Below, piece by piece: positions 37,181 through 45,177 of a DNA stretch of 64,000 bases (the first letter of the stretch is position 1; every line of letters starts with the position of its first letter). The stretch is from Acetivibrio sp. MSJd-27 (GTDB lineage Bacteria > Bacillota > Clostridia > UMGS1840 > HGM11507): NCBI RefSeq assembly GCF_018918095.1, contig NZ_JAHLPV010000009.1, positions 1-64,000 of the forward strand. Reading direction: 5' to 3'. Under the pieces are notes generated by a model. The model saw nothing but the letters and a program-made list of their open reading frames with translations, had not been told where the DNA came from and made no database searches. A program made the position numbers and the translations under genes.

Positions 37181-37444
37181 TTATGATTCCATTGGTATTT
37201 CTGGACAGATTGATAACGGTTTCTGTCCAATAATCGCACCGTCCTTCCTCTTCCTGTTATCGTTACAGAATGTATTTCCAAACACCTCTTGATAAATATC
37301 CCATGCCGTTTGGAAAGCTCCTTCATTCACAATGTTTCTAAAATAGGTCCCCATATGATGATCCAAGTCCGCAAACACAGCATCTAACTCTTCCACAACA
37401 TATCCTCTTTGAGCATTCCATTCAAAACGACAATACGAATCCAT
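37181..37444 (-). pseudogene. Truncated, frameshifted duplicate of the neighbouring stalk-protein C-terminus
   Basis: The open frame contains YVVEELDAVFADLDHHMGTY and FRNIVNEGAFQTAWDIYQ, matching YVVEDLDAMLADLDHQMETY and FRNNVDEGVFQTACDIYQ in the intact protein next door. After DIYQ, loss of one A (CAAAGAG versus CAAGAG) shifts the frame, so the native ending DVSKYLKG is lost. The signal peptide and both stalk repeats are missing. It is a decayed tandem duplication. Confidence 0.8.
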
Positions 37445-37680
37445 TCGGCAAGCATCCGCATCTGTATTTTCATATTACAAAATCAAATAACCATCACAGT
37501 ACCGAACATCGCTGCGGATAAATAGTGAATGGCCTCCAAACAAATCATCAGCTTTCTGATTTCATTCTACTTATGAAGGACGCCTCAATCAATATAAAAG
37601 GCAGAACTTACAAAAAAACGCCATAACTTGCAATCTGAGCATAAAAAAGAAAGCTGTTCAGCTCTCCATGTTATAAAATA

Positions 37681-38952
37681 TTATTGATTTTTTATGGAAG
37701 CGAATACATTAAAAATGGTTCCATCATCCTCAACTCTCAAGAAACCGCCGCTTTTTTCAAGAGCGAATCTTACACTTTTTAAGCCAAAACCGCTACCGGC
37801 CTGTTTTGTGGATATATAATTCCCCTGCTCGTCGCAGGCCGTTTTTTCACTATAGTCATTTTTAATGCTGATACATAGCTGATTTTTATTTTGCTTGATT
37901 GCGATTTCTAAAAAACTTTTCCCTGCATAAACCGCATTTTCCAAAAGGTTTGATAACATCACACAAAGTGTTGTTTCATCTATTACGAGCGGTTTGGAAA
38001 ACTTGATATCGCTTTTGACTGTGAGTCCTTTTTTCTCCGCCCGACTGATGTGTTCTGTAAGCACTGCATTTAGCATACTGTTTACGGTATAAACCTTTTC
38101 CGACAGTTGGCTGATGGATGCAATATCCTTTTGAAGCAATTCCTTTATCTTGTCTAACTTCTGGTTTTTAGCAAGAGAGAGCAAAAGCATATTACGATGG
38201 CGGGCATCATGACGAAATATAATTCCCTCCTGATTTTTATCCGCCATCTCTTTATAATGCTGTTTCTGCAACGCAAGCTGCATTTCTAAATCCTGAGCCG
38301 CCTGCTCTTTTTCGGCAGTTTCTGTGGCAGTCTTAAAGGTGTAAAACATAAGGGCATAAACTGACAGCATAAGCAAGTTCAGCATAATTGCTTTTGGAAT
38401 ATTTTGCGGGTTCTGAGAAAGTGCACCTGGCAACACACAGATATTACGAAACGTAACAGTAAACAAAACCGGTATTATGGAAACGATCCACCAGTTTATT
38501 TTTAATTCGTGCATGATTCTGTGGTGCTTTTCCTTTAGGAAGCTATGATATAGAAAATAATAGGTTGAGAAAAGAATAATAATTACTAAGATTTCCAAAA
38601 TATAATTTTTTATGAAAAAATATTTACAAATCGCAATAAGCGTCATGAGCATAAGATACACATTAATCCACAGCCAAAAATTAAAAATTCTCTGTGCTGC
38701 CGGTCCTTTTGATAAGAGCAGTATCAATACAAAATATGGTATGCCAACGCTAAAAAGTAACAATCCTGAAAGGGTTTCATTTCCGGTCACGATTATAAGA
38801 AACATATTAAGTGTTATAATAATTCCCGTGAATGTCCAAAGGCATAGATTGGTGAATTTCTTTGAAAATCTGAAATTATTCATAGGAAAGTAGCATATGC
38901 AACAAAGCACAAGCGTGACGATAAAGCGAGCGCCTACCCCAATATCATTCAT
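37681..38952 (-). CDS. Sensor histidine kinase, GHKL type (AgrC/VirS-like)
   Basis: The 423-residue product has six or seven N-terminal membrane helices (1-210), a short coiled coil, the histidine region FRHDARHRNMLLLS, and a GHKL ATPase domain with NLLENAVYAG and GSGFGLKSVRFALEKSGG. The ATG at 38952 overlaps the stop of the response regulator gene by 8 bases. This family usually senses peptide or small ligands and phosphorylates a LytTR regulator. No obvious signal peptide gene is nearby. Confidence 0.92.
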   Translation of the reverse strand: MNDIGVGARFIVTLVLCCICYFPMNNFRFSKKFTNLCLWTFTGIIITLNMFLIIVTGNETLSGLLLFSVGIPYFVLILLLSKGPAAQRIFNFWLWINVYLMLMTLIAICKYFFIKNYILEILVIIILFSTYYFLYHSFLKEKHHRIMHELKINWWIVSIIPVLFTVTFRNICVLPGALSQNPQNIPKAIMLNLLMLSVYALMFYTFKTATETAEKEQAAQDLEMQLALQKQHYKEMADKNQEGIIFRHDARHRNMLLLSLAKNQKLDKIKELLQKDIASISQLSEKVYTVNSMLNAVLTEHISRAEKKGLTVKSDIKFSKPLVIDETTLCVMLSNLLENAVYAGKSFLEIAIKQNKNQLCISIKNDYSEKTACDEQGNYISTKQAGSGFGLKSVRFALEKSGGFLRVEDDGTIFNVFASIKNQ

Positions 38953-39654
38953 TCGCTCTTGTCTCCTTCCCAAAGACATAATCAAAATATGCTTTTTTTG
39001 CTTCTGCCTGGTACGTCCTTGTAATTTTAATAATCTTTCCGTTTGTCAGATAGAAATCCTCGTTGAAAATACTGTCCACGTATACAACATTCAAAAGATA
39101 GCTTTTGTGACACCGCAAAAAACCATGGGAAAGCAGATAGGGTTCATAATCAGATAATTTTCCTATTAAAGTAATTTCCCTGTTTTGATTCAAATAAAAT
39201 GTAATTTTTTTAAATTGCTTTCTAAACAGATAATGTTAGACAGCAATATTTTGGTTTCCGTGCGTTCATAATTTATCGTAATATAATGTTTTTTCGGTTT
39301 TTTGTCTGAAAATCTTTTTAATGTCTTGCAGAGCTGTTTTTGATCAATAGGCTTCAATATATAGTCAAATGCAAGAACACGGTAACTTGCCACGCCAAAT
39401 TCCTCGCTTGTTGAGACAAATACGATTGGCGTAGATTTGTCGGTTTCACGTATTTTCGCCGCTGTCTCCATACCGCTTATAGCCGGCATTAAGATGTCTA
39501 AAAAAACAAAATCAAATTTCATCTTTTTATGCGCTTCTATCAAATCGTTCCCATCTTCAAATTCCGCAATAGAATCATTTTTCAAAACAGTGGAAAGCTG
39601 ATGCTTTAATTTTTCACGTTCTTGTGCCAAATCATCACAAATCGCTATTCTCAT
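38945..39654 (-). pseudogene. LytTR-family response regulator split by a frameshift in an A7 tract
   Basis: The receiver half (39190-39654; AICDDLAQE, FDFVFLDILMPAISG, PIVFVSTSEE, FDYILKPI) runs into the LytTR half (38945-39193; YLLSHGFLRCHKSYLLNV, NGKIIKITRTY) in another frame. At 39205-39211 the minus strand has seven A; an eighth would give the continuous ESNLKKITFYLNQNREITL. All other features are intact and the partner kinase is open, so this may be a recent mutation, a sequencing error in a homopolymer, or slippage-corrected expression. Confidence 0.85.
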
Positions 39655-39832
39655 ATATTTTCATCCTTTTTGTTCTTTCTCCGGCGAGGGATATCTCTAT
39701 ATTTTTCGCTTGTAATGCGCTTATCCGCTGTTCTTTCAAAATTGGCAGGAAAGCCTCATACTGTTCCGATTTTGTAGGCGCCATCAATCCTGCCTTCTTT
39801 GCATAAAATCGAAATCCGACCTCATATTTCAC
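39635..39832 (-). CDS. Small uncharacterised open frame upstream of the response regulator
   Basis: This 65-codon frame begins with GTG and overlaps the regulator start by 20 bases. It does not look like AgrD: there is no cysteine and no charged C-terminus. It may be a coupled small protein, or not a gene. Confidence 0.3.
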   Translation of the reverse strand: MKYEVGFRFYAKKAGLMAPTKSEQYEAFLPILKEQRISALQAKNIEISLAGERTKRMKIYENSDL

Positions 39833-40120
39833 TCATTTTCTTTATCGTTAAAATATCCTCAGAAACCTTTAGTGCTTGTATTATAACATATTGGGCGAAC
39901 AATATCAATCTGGTTGATTTAACAGCAATTCAGCCTGATAGAAAAATTTGATGTAACCTCTACTCCGAAAAGTAATAAAAACAAAGAGCGGCTTCGTTTC
40001 CGATGACGCTCTGATAAAAATTTTATACTTAACATCCATACAAACAAAGGGCGAATAGATGATCATGCCGTTCTAAGAATAGAGCATGCTTCCAGACAAC
40101 CTGATGATTCAGCAGAATCA

Positions 40121-40154
40121 AAAAACCTTGAAAGTGGTATGCTTTCAAGGTTTT
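40121..40154 (-). terminator. Terminator of the original tRNA gene
   Basis: On the minus strand the stem AACCTTGAAAG / CTTTCAAGGTT with a T run lies directly after the tRNA fragment. Confidence 0.75.
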
Positions 40155-40156
40155 GT

Positions 40157-40200
40157 TGGCACCCCCGACCAGAATCGAACTGATAACTAGCCCTTAGGAG
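40157..40200 (-). other. ICE left attachment site: 3' fragment of tRNA-Arg(CCU)
   Basis: On the minus strand these 44 nt form the 3' part of a tRNA: anticodon loop CTCCTAA (anticodon CCU, Arg), 3' anticodon stem GGGCT, a T arm with loop TTCGATT, the 3' acceptor strand CGGGGGT, discriminator G and encoded CCA. No 5' half (D arm, acceptor 5' strand) follows on the right; unrelated element DNA begins instead. A transcription terminator follows the CCA, so this was the chromosomal 3' end. Integration by the tyrosine recombinase at 40546-42009 is inferred; the restored tRNA should be at the other end of the ICE. Confidence 0.8.
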
Positions 40201-40545
40201 AAGCCCCCGAGGGGCATTTTTGACTCCCTACAAATCCCCGAAAATCCTTGATTTTACTGGCTTTTCTGGGATTTCACTGTTAGTAAATTCTCGTCCAAAA
40301 CCTGCTAATTTTTCGTGGTTTTTTGCCTTCCTTTTAGCAGGGTATTAGCAAATGCAAAGAAATATGGGAAACATCATTGAGTTAATCTGTAGCCCATAAA
40401 TCACAGGAAACGCATTTGAAGTTTACGCATTCTCTTATGCAAATCAATAATCTGTGTTCAAATATTATAATGGTTTTTCTTCTTGATTTCAAGATTTTTC
40501 AGGAATTACAAAAGGCAACCCTGACGGATTGCCTTTTTTGTATGA
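40201..40545. other. ICE left terminal region
   Basis: No gene is present. A GCCCCCGAGGGGC hairpin lies right at the junction, and short inverted A/T-rich motifs (AAATCCC/GGGATTT) could be arm-type integrase sites. A bidirectional hairpin AAAGGCAA...TTGCCTTT near 40509-40541 likely ends integrase transcription. Confidence 0.55.
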
Positions 40546-42009
40546 CTAAATTGTTTTCGCTAAAGCCTTTAATAATGCTGCTGTTTCCGGATTTGATAAC
40601 AGTTTTGTGAGCAAGGCGGCGTTTTCATCTGTACTGTTCTCAGCAGGCTTTTCTTTTTCAACTTCGCTCTCTTTTTGAACCTCTGCCATTGGGTCAAGGA
40701 GTTCAACCGAAGTTTCAAACTTGGGCATTGGAGCAGTTTTACCTTCTTCCGCATTTTTGAGACCTTTAGCGTTGTAGAACTGTTCCTCAAACTTCTGTGC
40801 GTTATATCGCCTGTCCTCGTCGATTATATGGCTGTAAACATCGGCAACCATATCCATTCGGGCGTGTCCTGAGTCGCCTTGAACCGATTTCATATCGCCG
40901 CCGTTCCATTTCAGCTTGTAGGTTATACTTGCGTGACGGAAGCTGTGAAATACCACATCGGGTAAGTCGTTGTCCTGTATCAGCTTTTTCAAAGCACGGT
41001 TGATTACCTGACCTTCCATCGGTCTGCCTGACGAATGGCAGAATACCAAGTCATAATCCAAATACTCATCACCGAAAAGCTCTTTCATTTCGTCAATCTG
41101 CTTTTTTCTCTCTAACAGCATTTGAGCTACGGTTGACGGCAAGAAGATTTTTCTCACACTTGTTTTAGTTTTTGGCGTTTTCAAAACAAGGGAGGTATTT
41201 GTATTTGACAGAGTTCTCGGAAAGACACGGATAATGTCCTTATTATCAAGCACCTCCATTACATCTCTGTTTACTCGCTGAAGCTCTTTATCTACAAAAA
41301 TGGAAGCGTTGTTTTCTTTCAGGCTTTCCTCCGAAATATCAATGCAATCCCAAGTAAGACCGAGCATTTCACCCATACGGAGTGAACAGGCAAAGGATAA
41401 ATTGATGGCTAATGCGAGAATATCATCATCGCACACTTCAAGAGCGTGCATAAGAGTTTCTGCTGTCCATATTTCTCGTTTCTGATGTTCCTCTTTCGGG
41501 AGCGTTGCATTGAGAACCGGGTTTCTTGTCATCAACTCCCATTTTACCGCCTGATTAAAGGCACTCCTTAAAAACTTATGGATTTCTCTTACGGTATGTA
41601 CGGTCAGATACTCATTTTTAGGCTTTTTATTCTGTACCACTTTGGTCTTAACTTTCAGAAGGCTTTGATAGAATTTATCCATAAGTCTCGGAGTCAGTTC
41701 ATCAAGTTTCACATCGCCGATAAGCGGAATGATGTAATTATACATAAGCCCTTTCTTTGAACGGTAGGTTGACATTGCCCAGTTATTTACTCCGTACACG
41801 GAGCAGTATTCTTCAAGCAAATCCGCAACTGTCGTAGCATTAGGAATGATGAATGTACCGCTTTGCTGTTCAAACTCAATTTGAGTTTTTCTCTTTTTAG
41901 CGTCTGCGTTTGTATCAAAGGTTTCCCATTTTTGATGTTGGTTTCCGTCATCGTCTTTGTAGGTATAAACGACGGAATATCGATTCTTTCTCTTTACAAT
42001 AGAAGCCAT
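40546..42009 (-). CDS. int: Tyrosine recombinase (ICE integrase)
   Basis: The 487-residue protein has an N-terminal arm-binding domain, a SAM-like core-binding domain (AMSTYRSKKGLMYNYIIP) and a catalytic domain with Arg in CSLRMGEM, HSFRHASITY, GHARMDMVADVYSH with the tyrosine nucleophile. It is longer than most (about 400) because of an acidic C-terminal tail rich in E/K and N/A. It is encoded nearest the tRNA attachment site and follows an excisionase-like gene by 12 bases. Confidence 0.95.
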   Translation of the reverse strand: MASIVKRKNRYSVVYTYKDDDGNQHQKWETFDTNADAKKRKTQIEFEQQSGTFIIPNATTVADLLEEYCSVYGVNNWAMSTYRSKKGLMYNYIIPLIGDVKLDELTPRLMDKFYQSLLKVKTKVVQNKKPKNEYLTVHTVREIHKFLRSAFNQAVKWELMTRNPVLNATLPKEEHQKREIWTAETLMHALEVCDDDILALAINLSFACSLRMGEMLGLTWDCIDISEESLKENNASIFVDKELQRVNRDVMEVLDNKDIIRVFPRTLSNTNTSLVLKTPKTKTSVRKIFLPSTVAQMLLERKKQIDEMKELFGDEYLDYDLVFCHSSGRPMEGQVINRALKKLIQDNDLPDVVFHSFRHASITYKLKWNGGDMKSVQGDSGHARMDMVADVYSHIIDEDRRYNAQKFEEQFYNAKGLKNAEEGKTAPMPKFETSVELLDPMAEVQKESEVEKEKPAENSTDENAALLTKLLSNPETAALLKALAKTI

Positions 42010-42021
42010 AGTCGTTCCTCC

Positions 42022-42228
42022 TTATTCATTATCCAGCCATTTATCAAAGCTGGTCTTTATTATGCGGTATCCGGTTTCGAGCATTACTGCCTGAAAACAC
42101 CCCTGTTTGATGAGCTTATATACGGTCTGTCGGGTAATACCCAAGATTGACTGAACTTCCTCTACGGAATAGCTCTTTTTTGTATATGTACCGCCGTTTA
42201 ATTCACGAACTCTATCCTCAATCGACAT
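42022..42228 (-). CDS. Excisionase-type HTH protein
   Basis: The 68-residue protein is a single HTH_17/MerR-like domain (YSVEEVQSILGITRQTVYKLIKQG...YRIIKTSFDKWL), as in Tn916/Tn1549 Xis. It lies directly before the integrase gene and is a likely recombination directionality factor. The ATG at 42228 follows GAGGGAT; it overlaps the end of the three-HTH gene upstream. Confidence 0.88.
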   Translation of the reverse strand: MSIEDRVRELNGGTYTKKSYSVEEVQSILGITRQTVYKLIKQGCFQAVMLETGYRIIKTSFDKWLDNE

Positions 42229-42919
42229 ATCCCTCCACCTCCTCGATTTCCTTAACTTTAGTGTATTTACTTTGCGAAGCGTACCACTTATCAAAGCTTT
42301 CTCTTTTTATTCGGCGTTTACCGTCAACCCATATAAACTCAACAATGCCATCGTTCATAAGGTCATTTGCGGTGCTTCTCGGAATGCCGAGTACCTTTGC
42401 AACAGTAAGAGGAGAGAGCGTTTTGCCGTATTTCTTACCGGGTCTTTCGCCGTTTACTTTCTCATAATGGAATTGTCCTGCATACCAATCTTCAAAGCTA
42501 TCCACATCAACTCTCATTTTGCCCAGTACCAAATAGGTCTTAAATCGGCACTGATTGATGAGTCGGTATGTAGCCGTCTTTCCAAGACCGAGTATTCTCA
42601 TTACGTCGGGTACAGACATTGTCTTTTTGTCCTGATATGTAAGAACTGCCTTGACGATTTTCTTATTTTCTTCAACGCTTTTCTTTGAAGCTCTGTATTC
42701 GTTGCCGACTCGGTATGTTTTGAATAAGCCGCAATTCATCAGTTTCAGTGCTTCTTCTTCGGAAATGGAAAACAACCGAGATATTTCCTTGACAGAATAG
42801 GCTTGCCACTGTGCTTCCTCCTGAAGCTTTTCATCGCTGAACAATTCTGCCAAGCGTTCATTTTCCTCTCTGAGATTAAACTGCTCCACTCGGTCATTGA
42901 ACATATTAACAAATGCCAT
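42218..42919 (-). CDS. Protein with three tandem excisionase-type HTH domains
   Basis: The 233-residue product contains three HTH_17-like units: YSVKEISRLFSISEEEALKL, MSVPDVMRILGLGKTATYRL and LSPLTVAKVLGIPRSTANDL. Each is followed by a wing-type (RR/R)..K.S...W end. Single-domain proteins of this type flank it on both sides, so it looks like a fusion of tandem duplicates. It could bind spaced repeats near the attachment site or at promoters. The start at 42919 follows GGAGGTTC and overlaps the upstream gene by 14 bases. Confidence 0.85.
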   Translation of the reverse strand: MAFVNMFNDRVEQFNLREENERLAELFSDEKLQEEAQWQAYSVKEISRLFSISEEEALKLMNCGLFKTYRVGNEYRASKKSVEENKKIVKAVLTYQDKKTMSVPDVMRILGLGKTATYRLINQCRFKTYLVLGKMRVDVDSFEDWYAGQFHYEKVNGERPGKKYGKTLSPLTVAKVLGIPRSTANDLMNDGIVEFIWVDGKRRIKRESFDKWYASQSKYTKVKEIEEVEGYVD

Positions 42920-43157
42920 CTTCAGAACCTCCTTTCTCGCCATTGAGCCAATTTTCAAAGCTCTTTTTAGATATTCGATATTGACCTCCGACACGAACGC
43001 TATGGAATTTCTTGCTTTTAAGCAGCTCATAGACGGTAGTTCTGCTCACTTTCAAGATGTGCTGTATATCATCTACCGTGTATGCTCGTATATCAGGTTC
43101 AGTCTGCCTGAATGTATTAGGAAGTCGAGTATCGCTCTTTTCAATTTTCTTTCGCAT
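42906..43157 (-). CDS. Excisionase-type HTH protein
   Basis: The 83-residue protein has a basic N-terminal tail and a single HTH_17-like domain (YTVDDIQHILKVSRTTVYEL, GGQYRISKKSFENWL). It is highly similar to the 86-residue protein upstream (GGHYRISKKSFDRWL), so the two are recent duplicates. It overlaps the three-domain gene by 14 bases. Confidence 0.85.
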   Translation of the reverse strand: MRKKIEKSDTRLPNTFRQTEPDIRAYTVDDIQHILKVSRTTVYELLKSKKFHSVRVGGQYRISKKSFENWLNGEKGGSEDGIC

Positions 43158-43194
43158 TACCGTTTACCCCCGATTTCTTATTTGCCACTCTGAC

Positions 43195-43227
43195 TACCAT
43201 ATAGCCAAGTGACTTGGCTATATGGTA
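43195..43227. repeat. Perfect 33-bp palindrome
   Basis: TACCATATAGCCAAGT and ACTTGGCTATATGGTA, a 16-bp perfect inverted repeat with one central G, lies between two excisionase-type genes. No T run follows, so it is more like a binding site than a terminator. Confidence 0.85.
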
Positions 43228-43248
43228 CTGAAAATCGGAGTTTTTGTT

Positions 43249-43277
43249 AATTATGCGATTGGTTTAATCGCATAATT
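43249..43277. repeat. Second perfect palindrome at the end of the HTH gene
   Basis: AATTATGCGATT-GGTTT-AATCGCATAATT: 12-bp perfect arms with a 5-base loop. It covers the stop codon of the 86-residue HTH gene, so may fold at the transcript end. Confidence 0.8.
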
Positions 43278-43524
43278 GACAACCGGAGCTTTCGCTGTCC
43301 ATATTATCAAGCCATCGGTCAAAGCTCTTCTTGGAAATTCTGTAATGTCCGCCGACCTTTACAAAATGGAAAACGCCTGAGTTGACGAGAGCATAAGCAG
43401 TGTTCTTTCCAATGCTGAGAATATCCATTATTTCTTCTACCGTATAAACTCTTTTCTCAAAGCCGGAACTATCATCAACAGCGTTGGGTAGTTTGTTCAT
43501 TGCTTCAATCTTATCTTCAAACAT
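43264..43524 (-). CDS. Excisionase-type HTH protein
   Basis: The 86-residue product has a single HTH_17-like domain (YTVEEIMDILSIGKNTAYAL, GGHYRISKKSFDRWLDN) behind an acidic N-terminus. The start at 43524 follows GGGAGGTG and overlaps the end of the MazF-like gene by 8 bases, so translational coupling is likely. Confidence 0.85.
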   Translation of the reverse strand: MFEDKIEAMNKLPNAVDDSSGFEKRVYTVEEIMDILSIGKNTAYALVNSGVFHFVKVGGHYRISKKSFDRWLDNMDSESSGCQLCD

Positions 43525-44095
43525 TGTCAACACCTCCCTTAGCGTGATGATGGTTCTTTTTGAAAATCATATAGTCATAGCCGTATCCTACCTGACATTT
43601 ATCGCACATCTCTTTATCTGCCTGAAAGGGGTCAAGTCTTTTTACAATGTTTTCAGGGATAGACTGAAACTCGCTTCTGCAACGAGGGCAAAGACTTAGT
43701 ACAATGCCTTTACGCTCTGTCTTGGGTTTAACGGGAATACCGACTGCAAATTTCAATCCTCGCTTGATTTCGCTGATTTTATCTGCGTCGGTAATTCTTC
43801 CGACAAAATTATCAAGCTCTGTGGCTTTATCCACGGTGCGTAGCTGCTCAAGCATTACCATCGACGGCTCTTTTAAGCCACAATCCGTGTTTAGCTCAAT
43901 ATGAGTATTCATTGCCGTTTTCTTTTTAACAGCCGTTATAGCGGCTACAACGACCGTAGGACTGCTTTCATTTAAGCGATTTGTCTGAACCACAAGAACC
44001 GGTCTCATTCCCGATTGCACACTACCGTTTGTAACCCCCAAGTCGCAGTAATAAATATCGCCCCATCTGACATTCTTAAATTCTTTTTCTTTCAT
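43517..44095 (-). CDS. MazF/PemK-family toxin fused to a zinc ribbon
   Basis: The 192-residue product has a MazF/PemK fold over residues 1-115 (WGDIYYCDLG, MRPVLVVQTN, SPTVVVAAIT, MVMLEQLRTVDK). It then carries about 70 extra residues with CPRCRSEF and CDKCQVGYG, a four-cysteine zinc ribbon. Normal MazF has about 110 residues. No antitoxin gene lies before it; the gene upstream is a sigma-like factor. RNase activity is expected from the family; the zinc ribbon may alter targeting. Confidence 0.85.
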   Translation of the reverse strand: MKEKEFKNVRWGDIYYCDLGVTNGSVQSGMRPVLVVQTNRLNESSPTVVVAAITAVKKKTAMNTHIELNTDCGLKEPSMVMLEQLRTVDKATELDNFVGRITDADKISEIKRGLKFAVGIPVKPKTERKGIVLSLCPRCRSEFQSIPENIVKRLDPFQADKEMCDKCQVGYGYDYMIFKKNHHHAKGGVDNV

Positions 44096-44195
44096 ATGTA
44101 AATCCTCGCTTTCGATTATTCTGAGGTAATTCATATCCGGATTAGAATTAACCCCTTCACTTGTTTGAAATGGGAGAGCGTTTTTGGGGGGTGTT

Positions 44196-44735
44196 TTAGA
44201 AAAATTTCCTCAACTTTTTTATTGCACTGTTTACCGATTCCCTTACAGAAGTAAAATCGACTCCTTCTTCATCTGCGATTTTTTCAAGTGTTTTGTTGTA
44301 GAAGAAATACTTAAAAACTCTGCGTTTCTGTGTTTCGCTTAAGTAACACAAAACCTCCCGAAGTCGCTTAATATTGTCTTTCAGCATTATTTCTTCGATT
44401 GGGTCTGTATCGACTGCCAATTCCGGATGATGCACTTCAAATTCTCCGTCATTGATGTCAAATGCGTGTCCGAAAAGAAGCCTTCTCATTCTCTCTCTTG
44501 CTTCGTAGTTCTGATACTCCGTTATCACTTCGCCCTGAGCCATAGAAAGCAGAATGAACGGAGTGTACCGACGGATAACATCAGGGTATTTAACCCACAA
44601 TTCTTCTTCCGCCAGTTCTGTTACAATCGCCCATTTCTCCGTGCCGGTGTAGCCGTGATATTCATACCGCAGGTTAATGAGCTTGCAGTCGTTCGCAAAT
44701 AATAATTCCTGTTGTTCTAATGTAAGTTTTGTCAT
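44196..44735 (-). CDS. Sigma-70-like regulatory protein
   Basis: The 179-residue protein ends in a region-4 HTH (LREVLCYLSETQKRRVFKYF, LEKIADEEGVDFTSVRESVNSA), but has no clear region 2 helices for -10 recognition, so it may be a partial sigma or a regulator. Two further region-4-like genes occur in the cargo. It sits behind a structured leader with a terminator and a leader-peptide frame. Confidence 0.7.
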   Translation of the reverse strand: MTKLTLEQQELLFANDCKLINLRYEYHGYTGTEKWAIVTELAEEELWVKYPDVIRRYTPFILLSMAQGEVITEYQNYEARERMRRLLFGHAFDINDGEFEVHHPELAVDTDPIEEIMLKDNIKRLREVLCYLSETQKRRVFKYFFYNKTLEKIADEEGVDFTSVRESVNSAIKKLRKFF

Positions 44736-44979
44736 TGTCGTAATCTCCTTAAATTTGAATTTTTGAATTTGGTTGAAATCAAAAATTCGGAGATTACGGA
44801 TACTTGGCGATATACGCCAGCCACTTATATGTCACGGTCTTGCTCCTTTCGGGAGCGACAAAAAAGCCGGACACCAAGAACATTAGGATATTTCTATCCC
44901 TTAATTCTCAGCGTCCGGCAATTTGATGACTCAAGAGCTTTCGCTCAAGGACTCGTGGCTCGGTACATCTGTCCGATAT
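44736..44979 (-). promoter_or_regulatory. Structured leader of the sigma-like gene
   Basis: On the minus strand, a hairpin with a GAAA loop (arms TTGAGC/GCTCTTGAG) is followed by a terminator (GCCGGACGC...GTGTCCGGC, then TTTTTT). Then comes a 13-codon frame, GTG start, reading VTYKWLAYIAKYP after an AAGGAG site. A last stem (AATTTTTGA/TCAAAAATT) sits before the gene's own ribosome-binding site. This resembles attenuation leaders. Confidence 0.6.
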
Positions 44980-45177
44980 TTAATTGTTCGCTCTGTTACT
45001 ACTTCTTGTTAATCTGTACTTGACTGTTCCCTTGCGTAGGGATAGGTCAACCTCTACTACTCTGTGGCAGTTCGGACATTTCAGTTCAATCACGCCTGTT
45101 GTCATTGTTACCTTGTCAAAAATACGCCAGCCACAGTTTTTGCACCTTACGATTATCTTTTGTTCCAACGATTTCAT
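44980..45177 (-). CDS. Com-like zinc-ribbon protein
   Basis: The 65-residue protein has C-x2-C (VRCKNCGWRIFD) and C-x2-C (LKCPNCHRVVEV) motifs, the pattern of the phage Mu Com translation regulator family. It overlaps the protease gene upstream by 4 bases (ATGA-type). Possible RNA-binding regulator within the ICE control module. Confidence 0.7.
   Translation of the reverse strand: MKSLEQKIIVRCKNCGWRIFDKVTMTTGVIELKCPNCHRVVEVDLSLRKGTVKYRLTRSSNRANN

Noticed and set aside
39635-39832. AgrD-type signal peptide gene for the GHKL kinase
   Set aside because: The 65-residue frame has no cysteine or AgrD-like tail, so it is kept only as a low-confidence frame.
40157-40200. Complete tRNA gene at the ICE border
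   Set aside because: No D arm or 5' acceptor strand is present to the right; only a 3' fragment exists.
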